The notes: a model not told the origin generated them from the letters alone. Shown: positions 36,025-46,333, counted from the first letter of the stretch. The stretch is 64,000 nucleotides of DNA from Caulobacter sp. X (GCF_002742635.1 NZ_PEGF01000001.1:2480001-2544000), one strand, 5' to 3'. Numbers and translations: made by a program.

Positions 36025-36564
36025 ATGATCCGCCTGTTCACCGCCATCGCCGTCCCGCCGGAAATCGGCGAGGGCCTGCTCTCGCGCCAGCACGGGATCG
36101 AGGGCGCGCGCTGGCGGCCGCTGGAGGCGTTCCACATCACGCTGCGCTTCATCGGCGACGTCGCGGAGAACGTGGCCGACGATCTGGACGAGGCTTTGAT
36201 GCAGATCGACGCCCCGGCCTTCGACCTCACCCTCGTCGGCGCCGGCCATTTCGGCGAGGGCGCCGACATCCACGCGGTGTGGGCCGGCGTCGAGGACAGC
36301 GCGCCGCTGCGCCGCCTGCAGAAGGCCAACGAAAGCGCCGCCCGCGCGGCCGAGCTCAAGCCCGAGACGCGGGTCTACACGCCGCACGTGACCCTGGCCT
36401 ATCTGAAGCGCGCCGCCGTCCCCGAGGTCGGGGCCTGGATCCAGGCGCACAACCTCTTGAAGTCGCCAAGCTTCCGCGTCGACCGGTTCGGGCTCTATTC
36501 CAGCTGGCAGACCAGCGCGGGCTCGGTCTATCGGCTCGAGCGGGAATATCCGCTGGCGGGGTAG
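36025..36564 (+). CDS. thpR: RNA 2',3'-cyclic phosphodiesterase ThpR
   Basis: 179 residues. It has two HXTX motifs, HITL and HVTL, the marks of the 2H phosphoesterase (LigT) fold. It opens 2',3'-cyclic phosphates at RNA ends. It probably shares a transcript with the reductase upstream. Confidence 0.92.
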   Translation: MIRLFTAIAVPPEIGEGLLSRQHGIEGARWRPLEAFHITLRFIGDVAENVADDLDEALMQIDAPAFDLTLVGAGHFGEGADIHAVWAGVEDSAPLRRLQKANESAARAAELKPETRVYTPHVTLAYLKRAAVPEVGAWIQAHNLLKSPSFRVDRFGLYSSWQTSAGSVYRLEREYPLAG

Positions 36565-36579
36565 CGGTGTTGAGCGCCC

Positions 36580-37566
36580 CTACAGCATCGACGGGATGAC
36601 GCGGTCCGGCGGTCGGTGGCCGTCCATGAAGGTCTTCACGTTGACGATGACCTTTTCGCCCATGTCGATGCGGCCCTCGACCGTGGCCGAGCCCATGTGC
36701 GGCAGCAGCACGACATTGGGCAGCTTCAGCAGCTTGGGATTGATGGCCGGCTCGTGTTCGTAGACGTCGAGGCCCGCGCCCGCGATCTCGCCCTTGGCCA
36801 GCATGTTGGCGAGAGCCCCCTCGTCGATCACCTCGCCGCGCGCGGTGTTGACGATGACCGCGTGCGGCCGCAGCAGCTTCAGCCGGCGGGCCGACAGCAG
36901 ATGATAGGTCGCCGGGGTGTGCGGGCAGTTGACCGAGATGAAGTCCATCCGGGCCAGCATCTGGTCCAGGCTTTCCCAATAGGTGCAGCCCAGCTCCTCG
37001 GCGATGCGCGGGCTGACGGGCTTGCGGTTGTGGTAGTGCACCTGCATGCCGAAGGCCTTGGCGCGGCGGGCCACGGCCTGGCCGATGCGGCCCATGCCGA
37101 TGATGCCCAGGCGCTTGCCCCAAAGGCGGCGGCCCAGCATCCAGGTCGGAGACCAGCCGTGGAAGCCGCCAGCCTTGACCACTTCGGCGCCTTCGACGAT
37201 CCGGCGCGAGGCGGCCATGATCAGGGTCATGGTCAGGTCGGCGGTGTCCTCTGTCAGGACGCCCGGCGTGTTGGTGACGATGATGCCGCGCGCATTGGCC
37301 GTGGCGACGTCGATATTGTCGACGCCCGCGCCAAAGTTGGCGATCAGCTTGAGCCGATCGCCGGATCGCGACAGAAGGCGCGAGTCGATACGATCGGTGA
37401 TGGTTGGCACCAGGACGTCCGCGCGGCTCATGGCGTCGACCAGCTCGTCCGCCGTCATCGGCGTGTCGGTGACGTTGAGTTCGGTGTCGAACAGTTCGCA
37501 CATCCGCGTCTCCACCGGATCGGGGAGTTTGCGGGTGACGACGACTTTGAGCTTGCGGGCGGCCAT
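36580..37566 (-). CDS. D-2-hydroxyacid dehydrogenase (glyoxylate/hydroxypyruvate reductase type)
   Basis: 328 residues. NAD(P)-binding GMGRIGQAVARRAKAFGM, catalytic Arg in NTARGEVIDEGAL, Glu in GLDVYEHEP and His in LLPHMGSATVEGR. The order and length fit the GyaR/GhrB branch that reduces glyoxylate or hydroxypyruvate. Convergent with thpR. The exact substrate is not fixed by sequence. Confidence 0.9.
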   Translation of the reverse strand: MAARKLKVVVTRKLPDPVETRMCELFDTELNVTDTPMTADELVDAMSRADVLVPTITDRIDSRLLSRSGDRLKLIANFGAGVDNIDVATANARGIIVTNTPGVLTEDTADLTMTLIMAASRRIVEGAEVVKAGGFHGWSPTWMLGRRLWGKRLGIIGMGRIGQAVARRAKAFGMQVHYHNRKPVSPRIAEELGCTYWESLDQMLARMDFISVNCPHTPATYHLLSARRLKLLRPHAVIVNTARGEVIDEGALANMLAKGEIAGAGLDVYEHEPAINPKLLKLPNVVLLPHMGSATVEGRIDMGEKVIVNVKTFMDGHRPPDRVIPSML

Positions 37567-37671
37567 GGTCGGACTGAAAAGCTCTCACTGACGGGCGTTT
37601 GAAAGCTGTAGCAAAGGGGCCCGGAAGGGCCAAGCAACATGCCGTCGAAAACAGAACAAGGTTTGCCCAGG

Positions 37672-38175
37672 ATGCGTTTCACGGGACTTTTCCTGGGATT
37701 CGCGATCGTGGCGGCCGGTCCGGCGGCGGCCGAGGGCCCCAGGGTCACCCCCTCGGGGCTGGAGGTGCCGCGCTACGTCTCGCTGAAATACGCCGAAGTG
37801 AATGCGCGCAAGGGTCCGGACGAGGCCCATCAGCTCTTGTGGATCTACCACGCCAAGGGCCTGCCGGTGCAGGTGATCGCCGAAACCCGCGAATGGCGGC
37901 GGATCTGTGATCCCGAAGGCGGCCTGGCCTGGGTGCACAAGCGCACGGTCGACGGCCGCCGCTCGGCCATGCGCGTCCAGCCGACCAACCTGCCGCTGCT
38001 GAAATCGCCCAAGGACGGGGCGAAAGTGACCGCCTATCTGAAGGCGCGCGGGGTGGCGGCGCTGGACAAGTGCGAGAAGGGCTGGTGCCGGCTGCGCGCC
38101 GACGGAGCGGTCGGCTGGGCGCGCGAGGGCGACATCTGGGGCGCCGACCCGGCTGTCCAGTGTCGCAAGGACTGA
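37672..38175 (+). CDS. Exported SH3-domain protein
   Basis: 167 residues. The ATG at 37672 gives a signal peptide (FTGLFLGFAIVAAGPAAA). Two SH3-like repeats follow: YAEVNARKGPDEAHQLLWIY to EWRRICDPEGGLAWVHK, and a second ending in CEKGWCRLRADGAVGWAR. Bacterial SH3 domains in the periplasm often bind peptidoglycan or peptides. Three Cys could form a disulfide. It precedes fabA by 68 bases. Confidence 0.82.
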   Translation: MRFTGLFLGFAIVAAGPAAAEGPRVTPSGLEVPRYVSLKYAEVNARKGPDEAHQLLWIYHAKGLPVQVIAETREWRRICDPEGGLAWVHKRTVDGRRSAMRVQPTNLPLLKSPKDGAKVTAYLKARGVAALDKCEKGWCRLRADGAVGWAREGDIWGADPAVQCRKD

Positions 38176-38243
38176 CCCCTTCACGATCTGTTTCGACAGG
38201 GAAACATTGAGGCCCGGCCCGGCGCCGTGCTAGGGCGTGCCCC

Positions 38244-38756
38244 ATGCAGAAGAACGCCTACACCTACGAAGAACTTCTGGCCTGCGGCCGCGGCGAGCTT
38301 TTCGGCCCCGGCAACGCCCAGCTGCCGGCCCCGCCGATGCTGATGTTCGACCGGATCGTCCGCATCGAGTCGGAAGGCGGCAAGTACGGCAAGGGCTATG
38401 TCGAAGCCGAATTCGACATCAATCCGGACCTTTGGTTCTTCGGTTGCCACTTCATCGGCGACCCGGTCATGCCGGGGTGCCTGGGCCTGGACGCCATGTG
38501 GCAGCTGGTCGGCTTCTTCCTGGGCTGGTCGGGCGCGCCCGGCCGGGGCCGCGCCCTGGGCGTCGGCGAGGTCAAGTTCACCGGCCAGGTGACTCCGGAC
38601 GTGAAGAAGGTCGTCTACAAGATCGACCTGAAGCGCGTCATCATGCGCAAGCTCGTCATGGGAATCGGCGAAGGCGTGCTGGAGGCCGACGGCAAGGTGA
38701 TCTACGAAACCAAGGACCTGAAGGTCGGCCTGTTCACGCCTGAACAGATGGCTTGA
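38244..38756 (+). CDS. fabA: 3-hydroxydecanoyl-ACP dehydratase/isomerase FabA
   Basis: 170 residues. The active His and Asp are in [20 protein letters not shown]. It dehydrates 3-hydroxydecanoyl-ACP and isomerises the trans-2 bond to cis-3, the branch point to unsaturated fatty acids. FabB follows, the classical pair. Confidence 0.96.
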   Translation: MQKNAYTYEELLACGRGELFGPGNAQLPAPPMLMFDRIVRIESEGGKYGKGYVEAEFDINPDLWFFGCHFIGDPVMPGCLGLDAMWQLVGFFLGWSGAPGRGRALGVGEVKFTGQVTPDVKKVVYKIDLKRVIMRKLVMGIGEGVLEADGKVIYETKDLKVGLFTPEQMA

Positions 38757-38833
38757 TCCGTTAGTTAAAGACCGGTCGTTTAGCGAAAGAACCGGCCCCT
38801 GACGGATCGGAGGGGGAGAAGAGGATTTAAAGA

Positions 38834-40048
38834 ATGCGTCGCGTCGTCGTCACCGGACTGGGGATCGTCTCGTCCATCGGCAACAACGCCCATGAGGTGC
38901 TGGCCTCCCTGCGCGAGGCTAAGTCGGGCGTGATCGCCGCGCCGGAATATGCCGAGCTGGGCTTCCGCTGCCAGGTCCACGCCGCGCCCCACATCGACTG
39001 GGAGTCGCTGGTCGATCGCCGCGCGGCGCGCTTCCTCGCGCCCGGCACGGCCTACGCCCACATCGCCATGGAGCAGGCGATCGCCGACTCGGGCCTTTCC
39101 GAGGGGGAGATCAGCCACGAGCGCACCGGCCTGATCGTCGGCTCGGGCGGTCCTTCGACCCGCGTCATCGTCGAGGCTGCGGCCACGACCAAGGAGAAGG
39201 GCCCCAAGCGCATCGGCCCGTTCGCCGTGCCCAAGGCCATGAGCTCGGGCCCGTCGGCTGTGCTGTCGACCTGGTTCAAGATCCGCGGGATCAACTATTC
39301 GATCAGCTCGGCCTGCGCGACCAGCGCCCACTGCATCGGCGCGGCCGCCGAGCAGATCCAGATGGGCAAGCAGGACGTCGTTTTCGCCGGCGGCTGCGAG
39401 GAGCTGGACTGGACCCTGTCGAACCTGTTCGACGCCATGGGCGCCATGAGCAGCAACTTCAACGACCGTCCGGCCGTGGCCAGCCGCGCCTACGACAAGA
39501 ACCGCGACGGCTTCGTGATCGCCGGCGGCGCCGGGATCGTGGTGCTGGAAGAGTACGAACGCGCCAAGGCGCGCGGGGCCAAGATCTACGGGGAGCTGGT
39601 GGGCTACGCCGCCAATTCCGACGGCTACGACATGGTGGCCCCGTCGGGCGAGGGCGCGGCGCGCTGCATGAAGCTCGCCATGGCCGACGCCGGGAACCGG
39701 ACCATCGACTACCTGAACCCGCACGGCACCTCGACGCCGGTCGGCGACAGCAAGGAGATGGGCGCGGTGCGCGAGGTGTTCGGCGACAAGGCCCCGATGA
39801 TCTCGTCGACCAAGTCCCTGACCGGTCACAGCCTGGGCGCCGCCGGCGCGCAGGAGGCCATCTACTCGATCCTGATGCTCGACAACGGCTTCGCCGCCGA
39901 GAGCGCCCACATCGAGGAGTTGGACCCCGAGTTCGCCGACCTGCCGATCCTGCGCCAGCGCGTCGACAAGCCGCTGGAGACGGTGATGTCCAACAGCTTC
40001 GGCTTTGGCGGCACCAACGGCACGCTGATCTTCAGCCGCGTCGACTGA
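38834..40048 (+). CDS. fabB: 3-oxoacyl-ACP synthase I FabB
   Basis: 404 residues. The nucleophile Cys is in [12 protein letters not shown]; the two His are in [11 protein letters not shown] and [12 protein letters not shown]. It elongates the cis-3-decenoyl-ACP made by FabA. A 77-base gap after fabA suggests one operon. Confidence 0.96.
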   Translation: MRRVVVTGLGIVSSIGNNAHEVLASLREAKSGVIAAPEYAELGFRCQVHAAPHIDWESLVDRRAARFLAPGTAYAHIAMEQAIADSGLSEGEISHERTGLIVGSGGPSTRVIVEAAATTKEKGPKRIGPFAVPKAMSSGPSAVLSTWFKIRGINYSISSACATSAHCIGAAAEQIQMGKQDVVFAGGCEELDWTLSNLFDAMGAMSSNFNDRPAVASRAYDKNRDGFVIAGGAGIVVLEEYERAKARGAKIYGELVGYAANSDGYDMVAPSGEGAARCMKLAMADAGNRTIDYLNPHGTSTPVGDSKEMGAVREVFGDKAPMISSTKSLTGHSLGAAGAQEAIYSILMLDNGFAAESAHIEELDPEFADLPILRQRVDKPLETVMSNSFGFGGTNGTLIFSRVD

Positions 40049-40056
40049 CGGACCGC

Positions 40057-41859
40057 TTGGCGACCGCCCGCCAAGCCTACGACCTCTATCGCGCCGGCCG
40101 GTTGGCCGAGGCCGCCGACCTGTGCGAGCGCCTGATCACCGACGCGCCCAGCGTCGAGGCCTGGCACGTCCTGGGCGCCTCGCGCCTGGGCCTGGGTCAG
40201 GCCTGGGAGGCGTTGGCGGCCTTGAACGCCGGACTGGCGATGGACGCCCGACGGCCCGGCTTACTGTCGGCGAAGACCCTTGTCCTCCATAGCCTGGGCC
40301 GTGACGCCGAGACGGTTGCCGCCGCCCGCGCCGCCCTGGCGGCCGATCCTGACAATCCCCCGGTGCTCGGGGCCCTGGCCGCGTCCCTGCAGCGGCTGGG
40401 CGGATTCGAGGAAGCGCTGGCGGTCCTCGACCGCGCCGTTCAGGCTTCGCCGGGCGACGCCAAGCCGCTGACCAGCCGCGCGGCCCTGTTGCTGCTGCTG
40501 AACCGTCCGGCACAGGCGGCGCGGGATCTCGAGGCGGTGATGGAGATCGATCCGCTGCATCCGCGTCTGGCCGGCGACCTGATGTGGGCGCGGCGCCAGA
40601 CCTGTGACTGGGACGAAGACGCGGCGCTGGAGATGCTGGTCAAGGCCGAGCTGAAGCTGGGCCGCCTCGCCATCGCCCCGTTCGCGGCCCTGGCGATCTT
40701 CGACATCCCCGTCCTGCACCGCCGCTGCGCGACCCTGGCCGCGCCGCCGGAGGTCCCGGCGCCCACATGGCCCGAGCGGCCCGGGGGCCAGCGTCTCCGC
40801 GTCGCCTATCTCTCGGCCGACCTGCACGAACACGCCACCGCCCGCCTGCTGGCGGGTGTGCTGGAGGCGCACGATCGCTTCAGGTTCGAGATCTTCGCCG
40901 TTTCCTACGGCCCCGAGGTCTCCAGCCCGATGCGCGATCGCCTGAAGGCGGCCTGCGAGCACTGGATCGAGGCTCGCGCCCTGTCCGACGCCGCCATCGC
41001 CGCGCGGTGCCGAGAGCTCGGCGTCGACATCGCCGTCGACCTGAAAGGCTATACCCAGGACGGCCGGCCGGGGATCCTGGCCCATCGTCCCGCGCCGGTC
41101 CGGGTCAGCTGGCTGGGCTATCCCGGCACGCTGGGCGTCCATGCCGACATCGTGCTGGCCGACGCCGTGACGATCCCACCGGGCGCCGAGGGCGACTGGT
41201 CCGAGGCGGTGGTGCGCCTGCCGCTCTATCAGCCGAACGACGCTCTGGTTCCCGTCCCGCCGCCGCCCTCCCGCGCCGCGGCGGGGCTGCCCGAGGGCGC
41301 GTTTGTCTTCGGCTGCTTCAACAACCCGGCCAAGATCACGCCGGAGGTGTTCGAGGCCTGGATGGCGATCCTGAAGGCCGCGACGGGCAGCGTTCTGTGG
41401 CTCTACGCCGGCGCGCCCGGGGCGGCCGACAATCTGCGGGCCCACGCGGCCAAGGCCGGAATCGGGCCCGAACGTCTGGTCTTCGCCGCGCCCGCGCCCC
41501 ATGACCAGCACCTGGCCCGCCACGTCCTGGCCGACCTGATGCTCGACACCTGGCCCTACGGCGCCCACACCACCGCCAGCGACGCGCTGCGGATGGGCGT
41601 TCCGCTGCTGACCTTGCCGGGCCACAGCTTCGCCAGCCGGGTCGGGTCCAGCCTGCTGACCGCCCTCGGCCTGCCCGAACTGATCGCGCGGACGTCGGCC
41701 GACTACACGGCCAAGGCGCTCGCCCTGGCCGCCGATCAGGCCGCGCTCAAAGCGCTGAATGACCGTGTCCGGAAGGCCATCCGAACGTCGAAAGTCTTCG
41801 ATCCGGCCGCCTTCGCCCGGTCCCTGGAGGCCGCCTTCGAGGGCATGGCCAAACGCTGA
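40057..41859 (+). CDS. TPR glycosyltransferase of the O-GlcNAc transferase family (GT41)
   Basis: 600 residues from a TTG 8 bases after fabB. Residues about 1-180 are tetratricopeptide repeats; from about 245 on comes a GT41 catalytic domain: LRVAYLSADLHEHATARLLA, VSWLGYPGTLG, FNNPAKITPEVFEAW, LDTWPYGAHTTASDALRMGV and GHSFASRVGSSLL. These match the N- and C-catalytic lobes of eukaryotic OGT and bacterial homologues. It should glycosylate Ser/Thr of proteins, possibly a surface or flagellar protein. The place between fabB and fabI suggests shared transcription rather than a lipid role. Confidence 0.88.
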   Translation: MATARQAYDLYRAGRLAEAADLCERLITDAPSVEAWHVLGASRLGLGQAWEALAALNAGLAMDARRPGLLSAKTLVLHSLGRDAETVAAARAALAADPDNPPVLGALAASLQRLGGFEEALAVLDRAVQASPGDAKPLTSRAALLLLLNRPAQAARDLEAVMEIDPLHPRLAGDLMWARRQTCDWDEDAALEMLVKAELKLGRLAIAPFAALAIFDIPVLHRRCATLAAPPEVPAPTWPERPGGQRLRVAYLSADLHEHATARLLAGVLEAHDRFRFEIFAVSYGPEVSSPMRDRLKAACEHWIEARALSDAAIAARCRELGVDIAVDLKGYTQDGRPGILAHRPAPVRVSWLGYPGTLGVHADIVLADAVTIPPGAEGDWSEAVVRLPLYQPNDALVPVPPPPSRAAAGLPEGAFVFGCFNNPAKITPEVFEAWMAILKAATGSVLWLYAGAPGAADNLRAHAAKAGIGPERLVFAAPAPHDQHLARHVLADLMLDTWPYGAHTTASDALRMGVPLLTLPGHSFASRVGSSLLTALGLPELIARTSADYTAKALALAADQAALKALNDRVRKAIRTSKVFDPAAFARSLEAAFEGMAKR

Positions 41860-41925
41860 AGGGTTCCGCGCGGCCCTCCCGCCTGCTAACCAGCGCACAA
41901 CGATTTGCCATAGAGGGCCCGACAC

Positions 41926-42741
41926 ATGGCCGACGATTACGCGTTCCCCAAGGGTGAGCTGATGCGGGGCAAGAAGGGCCTCGTCATGGGCGTGGCCAAC
42001 CACAATTCGATCGCCTGGGGCATCGCCAGCCAGCTGGCCGCCCAGGGCGCCGAGATGGCCTTCACCTATCAGGGCGAAGAGCTGGAGCGCCGCGTGCGCC
42101 CGCTGGCCGAGAGCATCGGCGTCAAGACGATGATCCCGGCCGACGTCACCGACGACGCCTCGATGGACGCGGCCTTCGCGGAAATCGAGAAGGTGTTCGG
42201 CACGATCGACTTCGTCGTCCACTCGGTGGCCTTCGCCAACAAGAACGAGCTGAAGGGCTCGTTCGTGGACAACACGACCCGCGAGGGTTTCCTGATGGCC
42301 ATGAACATCTCGGCCTTCAGCTTCGTGGACGTCGCCAAGCGCGCCTCGAAGCTGATGCCGAACGGCGGCTCGCTGATCACCATGACCTATCTGGGGTCGG
42401 AGCGGACCATCCCGAACTACAACACCATGGGCGTGGCCAAGGCGGCGCTGGAAGCGGCGACCCGCTACATCGCCCGGGACCTGGGCCCCAAGGGCATCCG
42501 CGCCAACGCCATCTCGGCCGGCGCCATGCGCACCCTGGCCCTGGCCGGCATCTCGGGCGGCCGAAGCATGATCGCCCAGGGCCGCGCGTTCTCGGCGATG
42601 AAGGAAGACACCTCGATGGAAGGCGTCGCCGGCTGTGCTCTGTGGCTGGCCTCGGACCTCGGCAAGTCGACCACCGGCGAAGTGGTCCACGTCGACGCCG
42701 GCTTCCACATGATGGGCATGCCCGACCAGGACGAGGCGTAA
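41926..42741 (+). CDS. fabI: Enoyl-ACP reductase FabI
   Basis: 271 residues. It is a short-chain dehydrogenase with the FabI NADH motif KGLVMGVANHNSIAWGIA and the catalytic Tyr/Lys spread over YLGSERTIPNYNTMGVAKAA. It performs the last step of each fatty-acid elongation round. The end GFHMMGMPDQDEA is usual. It follows the GT41 gene by 66 bases. Confidence 0.96.
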   Translation: MADDYAFPKGELMRGKKGLVMGVANHNSIAWGIASQLAAQGAEMAFTYQGEELERRVRPLAESIGVKTMIPADVTDDASMDAAFAEIEKVFGTIDFVVHSVAFANKNELKGSFVDNTTREGFLMAMNISAFSFVDVAKRASKLMPNGGSLITMTYLGSERTIPNYNTMGVAKAALEAATRYIARDLGPKGIRANAISAGAMRTLALAGISGGRSMIAQGRAFSAMKEDTSMEGVAGCALWLASDLGKSTTGEVVHVDAGFHMMGMPDQDEA

Positions 42742-42757
42742 GCCTCTTCCAAGCGGT

Positions 42758-43366
42758 CTAAGGCGCGTAGGCTCGCATGAATCGTTCGGCCGCTTCCTTC
42801 GCGAAGCGGCCGAATTCCTCCGGCGTCTTGTCGGACGGCAGGCGCAGCAGCGCCCGCATCTGGCTCTGGCCCATGATCATGCCGGAGAAGAACTCCGCCG
42901 CCTGATCGTAGTCCGCGACCTTCATCCGACCCAGTTCCGTTTCGGTCTTCAGGAACGCGGCCAGTTGGCGACGGGCGCTTAGGGGGCCGGCTTCGTAGAC
43001 TTCCTGGGCGACGTCGGGCATTTCGCCCGCCCCCATCATCACCACCCGCATCATCGAGTAGCTCTTGTTGGTGATCACTGTCTCCAACAGCGACAGGGCG
43101 TAGGCCTCCAGCGCCGCCGTCGGATTGTCGACGGCCTGGCGGTCGCGCAGCGGCGCGGTGACCCGCTCCACCCGACGCTGCATCAGGGCCCGCATCAGCT
43201 CGGCCTTGGAGCCATAGTGGTTGTAGACCGTCTGCTTGGAGACGCCCGCCCGACGGGCGATCGCCTCCATCGGCGCGGCCAAGCCCCGCTCGCCAATCAC
43301 CTCGACGGCGGCGTCGAGGATGGCTTCGGTCTTGGCGACGTCGATCTGTCCGGGAATGCGGGGCAT
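42758..43366 (-). CDS. TetR-family regulator of the emrAB operon
   Basis: 202 residues. The N-terminal helix-turn-helix is in AIARRAGVSKQTVYNHYGSK. The C-terminal half (AAEFFSGMIMGQSQMRALL) resembles the TetR_C_7/AefR ligand domain. Its ATG overlaps the emrB stop by one base (TGATG), so it is translated with the pump and probably represses it. Confidence 0.9.
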   Translation of the reverse strand: MPRIPGQIDVAKTEAILDAAVEVIGERGLAAPMEAIARRAGVSKQTVYNHYGSKAELMRALMQRRVERVTAPLRDRQAVDNPTAALEAYALSLLETVITNKSYSMMRVVMMGAGEMPDVAQEVYEAGPLSARRQLAAFLKTETELGRMKVADYDQAAEFFSGMIMGQSQMRALLRLPSDKTPEEFGRFAKEAAERFMRAYAP

Positions 43367-44955
43367 CAGTGGACGTCCGAGGGCGGCGGCGGGGCGTTCT
43401 TCGCCGGACTGGCGAACAGGGAGACGGCGGCGGCGAGGAAACAGCCGATCGCCAGCAGGGTGAAGCTGTCGCCGAACGCCATGACGGTGGCCTGCTGCTC
43501 CATCATGCCGCCGATGGCCTTGCGGGCCGCGCCGGCCGGATCGGTGACGCCCAGCTGCATCATCCGCTCGGTCAGGCCAGCCATCATGCTGGCCGTGGGG
43601 CCCCCTTGGGTCACCTTCGAGGTCATGTCGTCGTAATAGAGCGCCGTCTGCTGGGTGATCGAGGTCGCCAGCAAAGCAAGGCCGATCGCCCCGCCGGTGT
43701 TGCGCGCCAGATTGACCAGGCCCGAGGCGTTCTTGACCATGTGGGGCGGCAGGGTGCTCATCGTGACCTGCTGGGTGGCGATCATGGCGATCATCACGCC
43801 CACGCCGCGGCAGGCCTGGACCCCGGCGAACTCCCAGAAGCCCCAGTCCTTGGTCACGCCATGGGCCATGTACATGCCCCAGCCCGCCAGGATGAAGCCC
43901 AGGCACATCGGCACGCGCGGATCGGTTCTGCGCACCAGGCGGCCGGCGATCGGACCGGTCAGGAACATCGACAGGCCCGAGACGATCATCGTCGTGCCGA
44001 CCTCGGACGCCGAATAGTGGCGAACCCGGCCCAGGAACTGCGGCAGCAGGAAGGTGCCGCCGAACAGGCTGGCGCCCGACACCGCGGTCATGGCGACCCC
44101 GACGGTGAAGTTGCGGTTGGCGAAGGCCCGCAGCTCGACGATCGGGTTGTTGTAGGTCAGCTGACGCCAGATGAACACGGCGCCGCCGATCACGGCGGTG
44201 ACGGTCAGCCACAGGATGGCGGTGTCGTCGAACCAGTCGTCCTTGGCGCCTTCCTCCAGCACGTACTGCATGCTCATCAGGAAGACGGCCATCACCGCCA
44301 GGCCGAACCAGTCGAAGCCCTTGGCGAGGCTCGGGTCGCCCTTGTCGAAGTCGCCCCACCGCGCCACGCCGAACAGCACCAAGAGACCCGTGGGCACGTT
44401 GATGAAGAACAGCCACCGCCAAGACAGCGCCTCGGTCAGATGGCCGCCCAGGGTCGGGCCGACGGTCGGGGCCAGGGTGACGATCAGGCCCATGATCACG
44501 CTGGCCGTCACGCGCCGCTCCGGCGGGAAGGCGGTGAAGGCGACCGCGAACACCGTCGGGATCATGGCCCCGCCGATGAAGCCCTGCAGCGCCCGCGTCA
44601 GGATCATCATGTCGATCGACGAGGACAGGCCCGTCAGCACGCTCATGACGATGAAGCCGGTGCACGAGGCCAGGTAGAGGCGCTGGGTGCCCCACAGGCG
44701 CGAGAGATATCCCGACAGCGGGATCATCACGACCTCGGGGATCAGATAGGCGGTCTGGATCCAGCTGATCTGGTCGGTGCTGGCCCCGACGCCCGCCTGG
44801 ATCTGCGGCAGCGACGCCGCCACGATCTGGATGTCCAGGATGGCCATGAACTGGCCGATGACCATGGCCCCGAAACCGAGGAACAGCTTGCCCCAATCCA
44901 CTTCGGGCTTGGGAGCGGCGGCGGCCCGCGAGGCGGGAAGGGCGGCGTCGGTCAT
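43366..44955 (-). CDS. emrB: DHA2-family multidrug efflux protein EmrB
   Basis: 529 residues, fourteen membrane segments. FMAILDIQIVAASLPQIQAG and SWIQTAYLIPEVVMIPLSGY are DHA2 signatures, and GAMIPTVFAVAFTAFPPERR matches motif C-region wording of EmrB. It exports hydrophobic drugs with EmrA and an outer-membrane channel. It follows emrA by 14 bases. Confidence 0.93.
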   Translation of the reverse strand: MTDAALPASRAAAAPKPEVDWGKLFLGFGAMVIGQFMAILDIQIVAASLPQIQAGVGASTDQISWIQTAYLIPEVVMIPLSGYLSRLWGTQRLYLASCTGFIVMSVLTGLSSSIDMMILTRALQGFIGGAMIPTVFAVAFTAFPPERRVTASVIMGLIVTLAPTVGPTLGGHLTEALSWRWLFFINVPTGLLVLFGVARWGDFDKGDPSLAKGFDWFGLAVMAVFLMSMQYVLEEGAKDDWFDDTAILWLTVTAVIGGAVFIWRQLTYNNPIVELRAFANRNFTVGVAMTAVSGASLFGGTFLLPQFLGRVRHYSASEVGTTMIVSGLSMFLTGPIAGRLVRRTDPRVPMCLGFILAGWGMYMAHGVTKDWGFWEFAGVQACRGVGVMIAMIATQQVTMSTLPPHMVKNASGLVNLARNTGGAIGLALLATSITQQTALYYDDMTSKVTQGGPTASMMAGLTERMMQLGVTDPAGAARKAIGGMMEQQATVMAFGDSFTLLAIGCFLAAAVSLFASPAKNAPPPPSDVH

Positions 44956-44969
44956 GACGCGTCCGCCGT

Positions 44970-46073
44970 CTAGCGGTCCACGCCCTGGCGGGCGACCTGT
45001 GGCGTGGCTTGGCCCGCCTCGGCGAAGGACGGACCCGAGCGGTCGCGGACATCGACCTTGACCTCGACCGACAGCCCCGGACGCAGGGCCGCGCCCAACT
45101 GGCTGCGGTCGACGGCGATCTTCACCGGCAGGCGCTGGGTGATCTTGGTGAAGTTGCCCACGGCGTTCTCGACCGGGATCAGGGCGAACTCCTGGCCGGT
45201 GGCCGGGGCGAAGCTGTCGACCTTGCCGACAATCTTGGCCTTGCCGAAGGCGTCGGCCTTGATCTCGACCGGCTGGCCGACGCGGATGCGGGCCACCTGG
45301 GTCTCCTTGAAGTTGGCGACGATATAGGCCTGGCCCAGCGGCACGACCGACATCAGGGCCACGCCCGGCTGGACCAGCTGGCCCGGACGGACCGAGCGGG
45401 CGCCGACCACGCCGGCGGCCGGGGCGCGGATCACGGTCCGCTCCAGGTTCAGCTTGGCCTGCTCGACGGCGGCGTGGGCGGCGGCGGCTTGCGCCACGGC
45501 CTGGGCCTTGGCCGAACCCAGCGACTCGGCGGCGCGGCGTTCGGCCTCCAGGGCGGCCTGGGCGCTGGCGACGCTGGCGGCGGTCTGGGTGGCGGCGGCG
45601 CGCTCGGTCTGGACCTTCTGCTGCGAGACCCAGCCCTGGCTGGCCAGGCTGTTGTAGCGGTCGAGGTCGGCCTTGGCCCGGCTGGCGTCGGCCTTGGCGC
45701 TGGTCACGCCGGCCGCGCGCTGGGCGATCATCGCCTGCTCAAGGCTGTTCTTGTCGTCGATCGCGCGAACGGCGGCGTCCGCCGCGTTGGCGTTGGCGAT
45801 CGCCTGGTCGACGATGGCCTGGAAGGTCGACGGATCGATCTTGGCCAGCACCTGGCCCGCCTCGACCCGCTGGTTGTCGGCCACCAGCACCTCGGCCACA
45901 TAGCCGGAGACCTGCGGGCTGATCTGCACCGTGTCGGCCTGGACGAAGGCGTTGTCGGTGCTTTCGAAGTGCTGCTTGTCCAGGAACCACAGGGTCCCGC
46001 CGACCCCGACGGCGGCCAGGAGGACCCCGCCCGCGATCATTGGAACCAGCTTCTTGTTTTGCGGCGTCGCCAT
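44970..46073 (-). CDS. emrA: Membrane-fusion protein EmrA (HlyD family)
   Basis: 367 residues. One N-terminal membrane anchor, a lipoyl half-motif (VQISPQVSGYVAEVLVADNQ), a coiled-coil hairpin (about residues 95-215), and the second lipoyl half at VIRAPAAGVVGARSVRPGQL. It bridges EmrB to an outer-membrane channel, which is not encoded next to it. Confidence 0.93.
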   Translation of the reverse strand: MATPQNKKLVPMIAGGVLLAAVGVGGTLWFLDKQHFESTDNAFVQADTVQISPQVSGYVAEVLVADNQRVEAGQVLAKIDPSTFQAIVDQAIANANAADAAVRAIDDKNSLEQAMIAQRAAGVTSAKADASRAKADLDRYNSLASQGWVSQQKVQTERAAATQTAASVASAQAALEAERRAAESLGSAKAQAVAQAAAAHAAVEQAKLNLERTVIRAPAAGVVGARSVRPGQLVQPGVALMSVVPLGQAYIVANFKETQVARIRVGQPVEIKADAFGKAKIVGKVDSFAPATGQEFALIPVENAVGNFTKITQRLPVKIAVDRSQLGAALRPGLSVEVKVDVRDRSGPSFAEAGQATPQVARQGVDR

Positions 46074-46147
46074 GAACGGAAAGACCCTATCCCCAGAGCG
46101 TGAACGCGCCCGATAGTCACATCACGCGGGCGCGGCAAGCGGATAAA

Positions 46148-46163
46148 TGGACGCAGTCGTCCA
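46148..46163. promoter_or_regulatory. Putative TetR operator upstream of emrA
   Basis: TGGACG-CAGT-CGTCCA, 6-base perfect arms, 75 bases before the emrA start. It is the only clear palindrome in the 260-base gap and is suited to the TetR protein at the end of the operon. Confidence 0.45.
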
Positions 46164-46333
46164 AAAATCAACGGCGCTCCGAAGAAGTTTTTACGTCAGA
46201 CGCCGAAAGTCCCGCCTCGCGCCCAAAACGCGGGCGGCGCGCGAAAGCTCCGCCAGGCGGGGCTCGTCGAACCAAATGGCCTCGGGTTCGTTGAGAGAAA
46301 AGGCGCCCTAAGACGGCGGCCAAGGAGGTCCCG

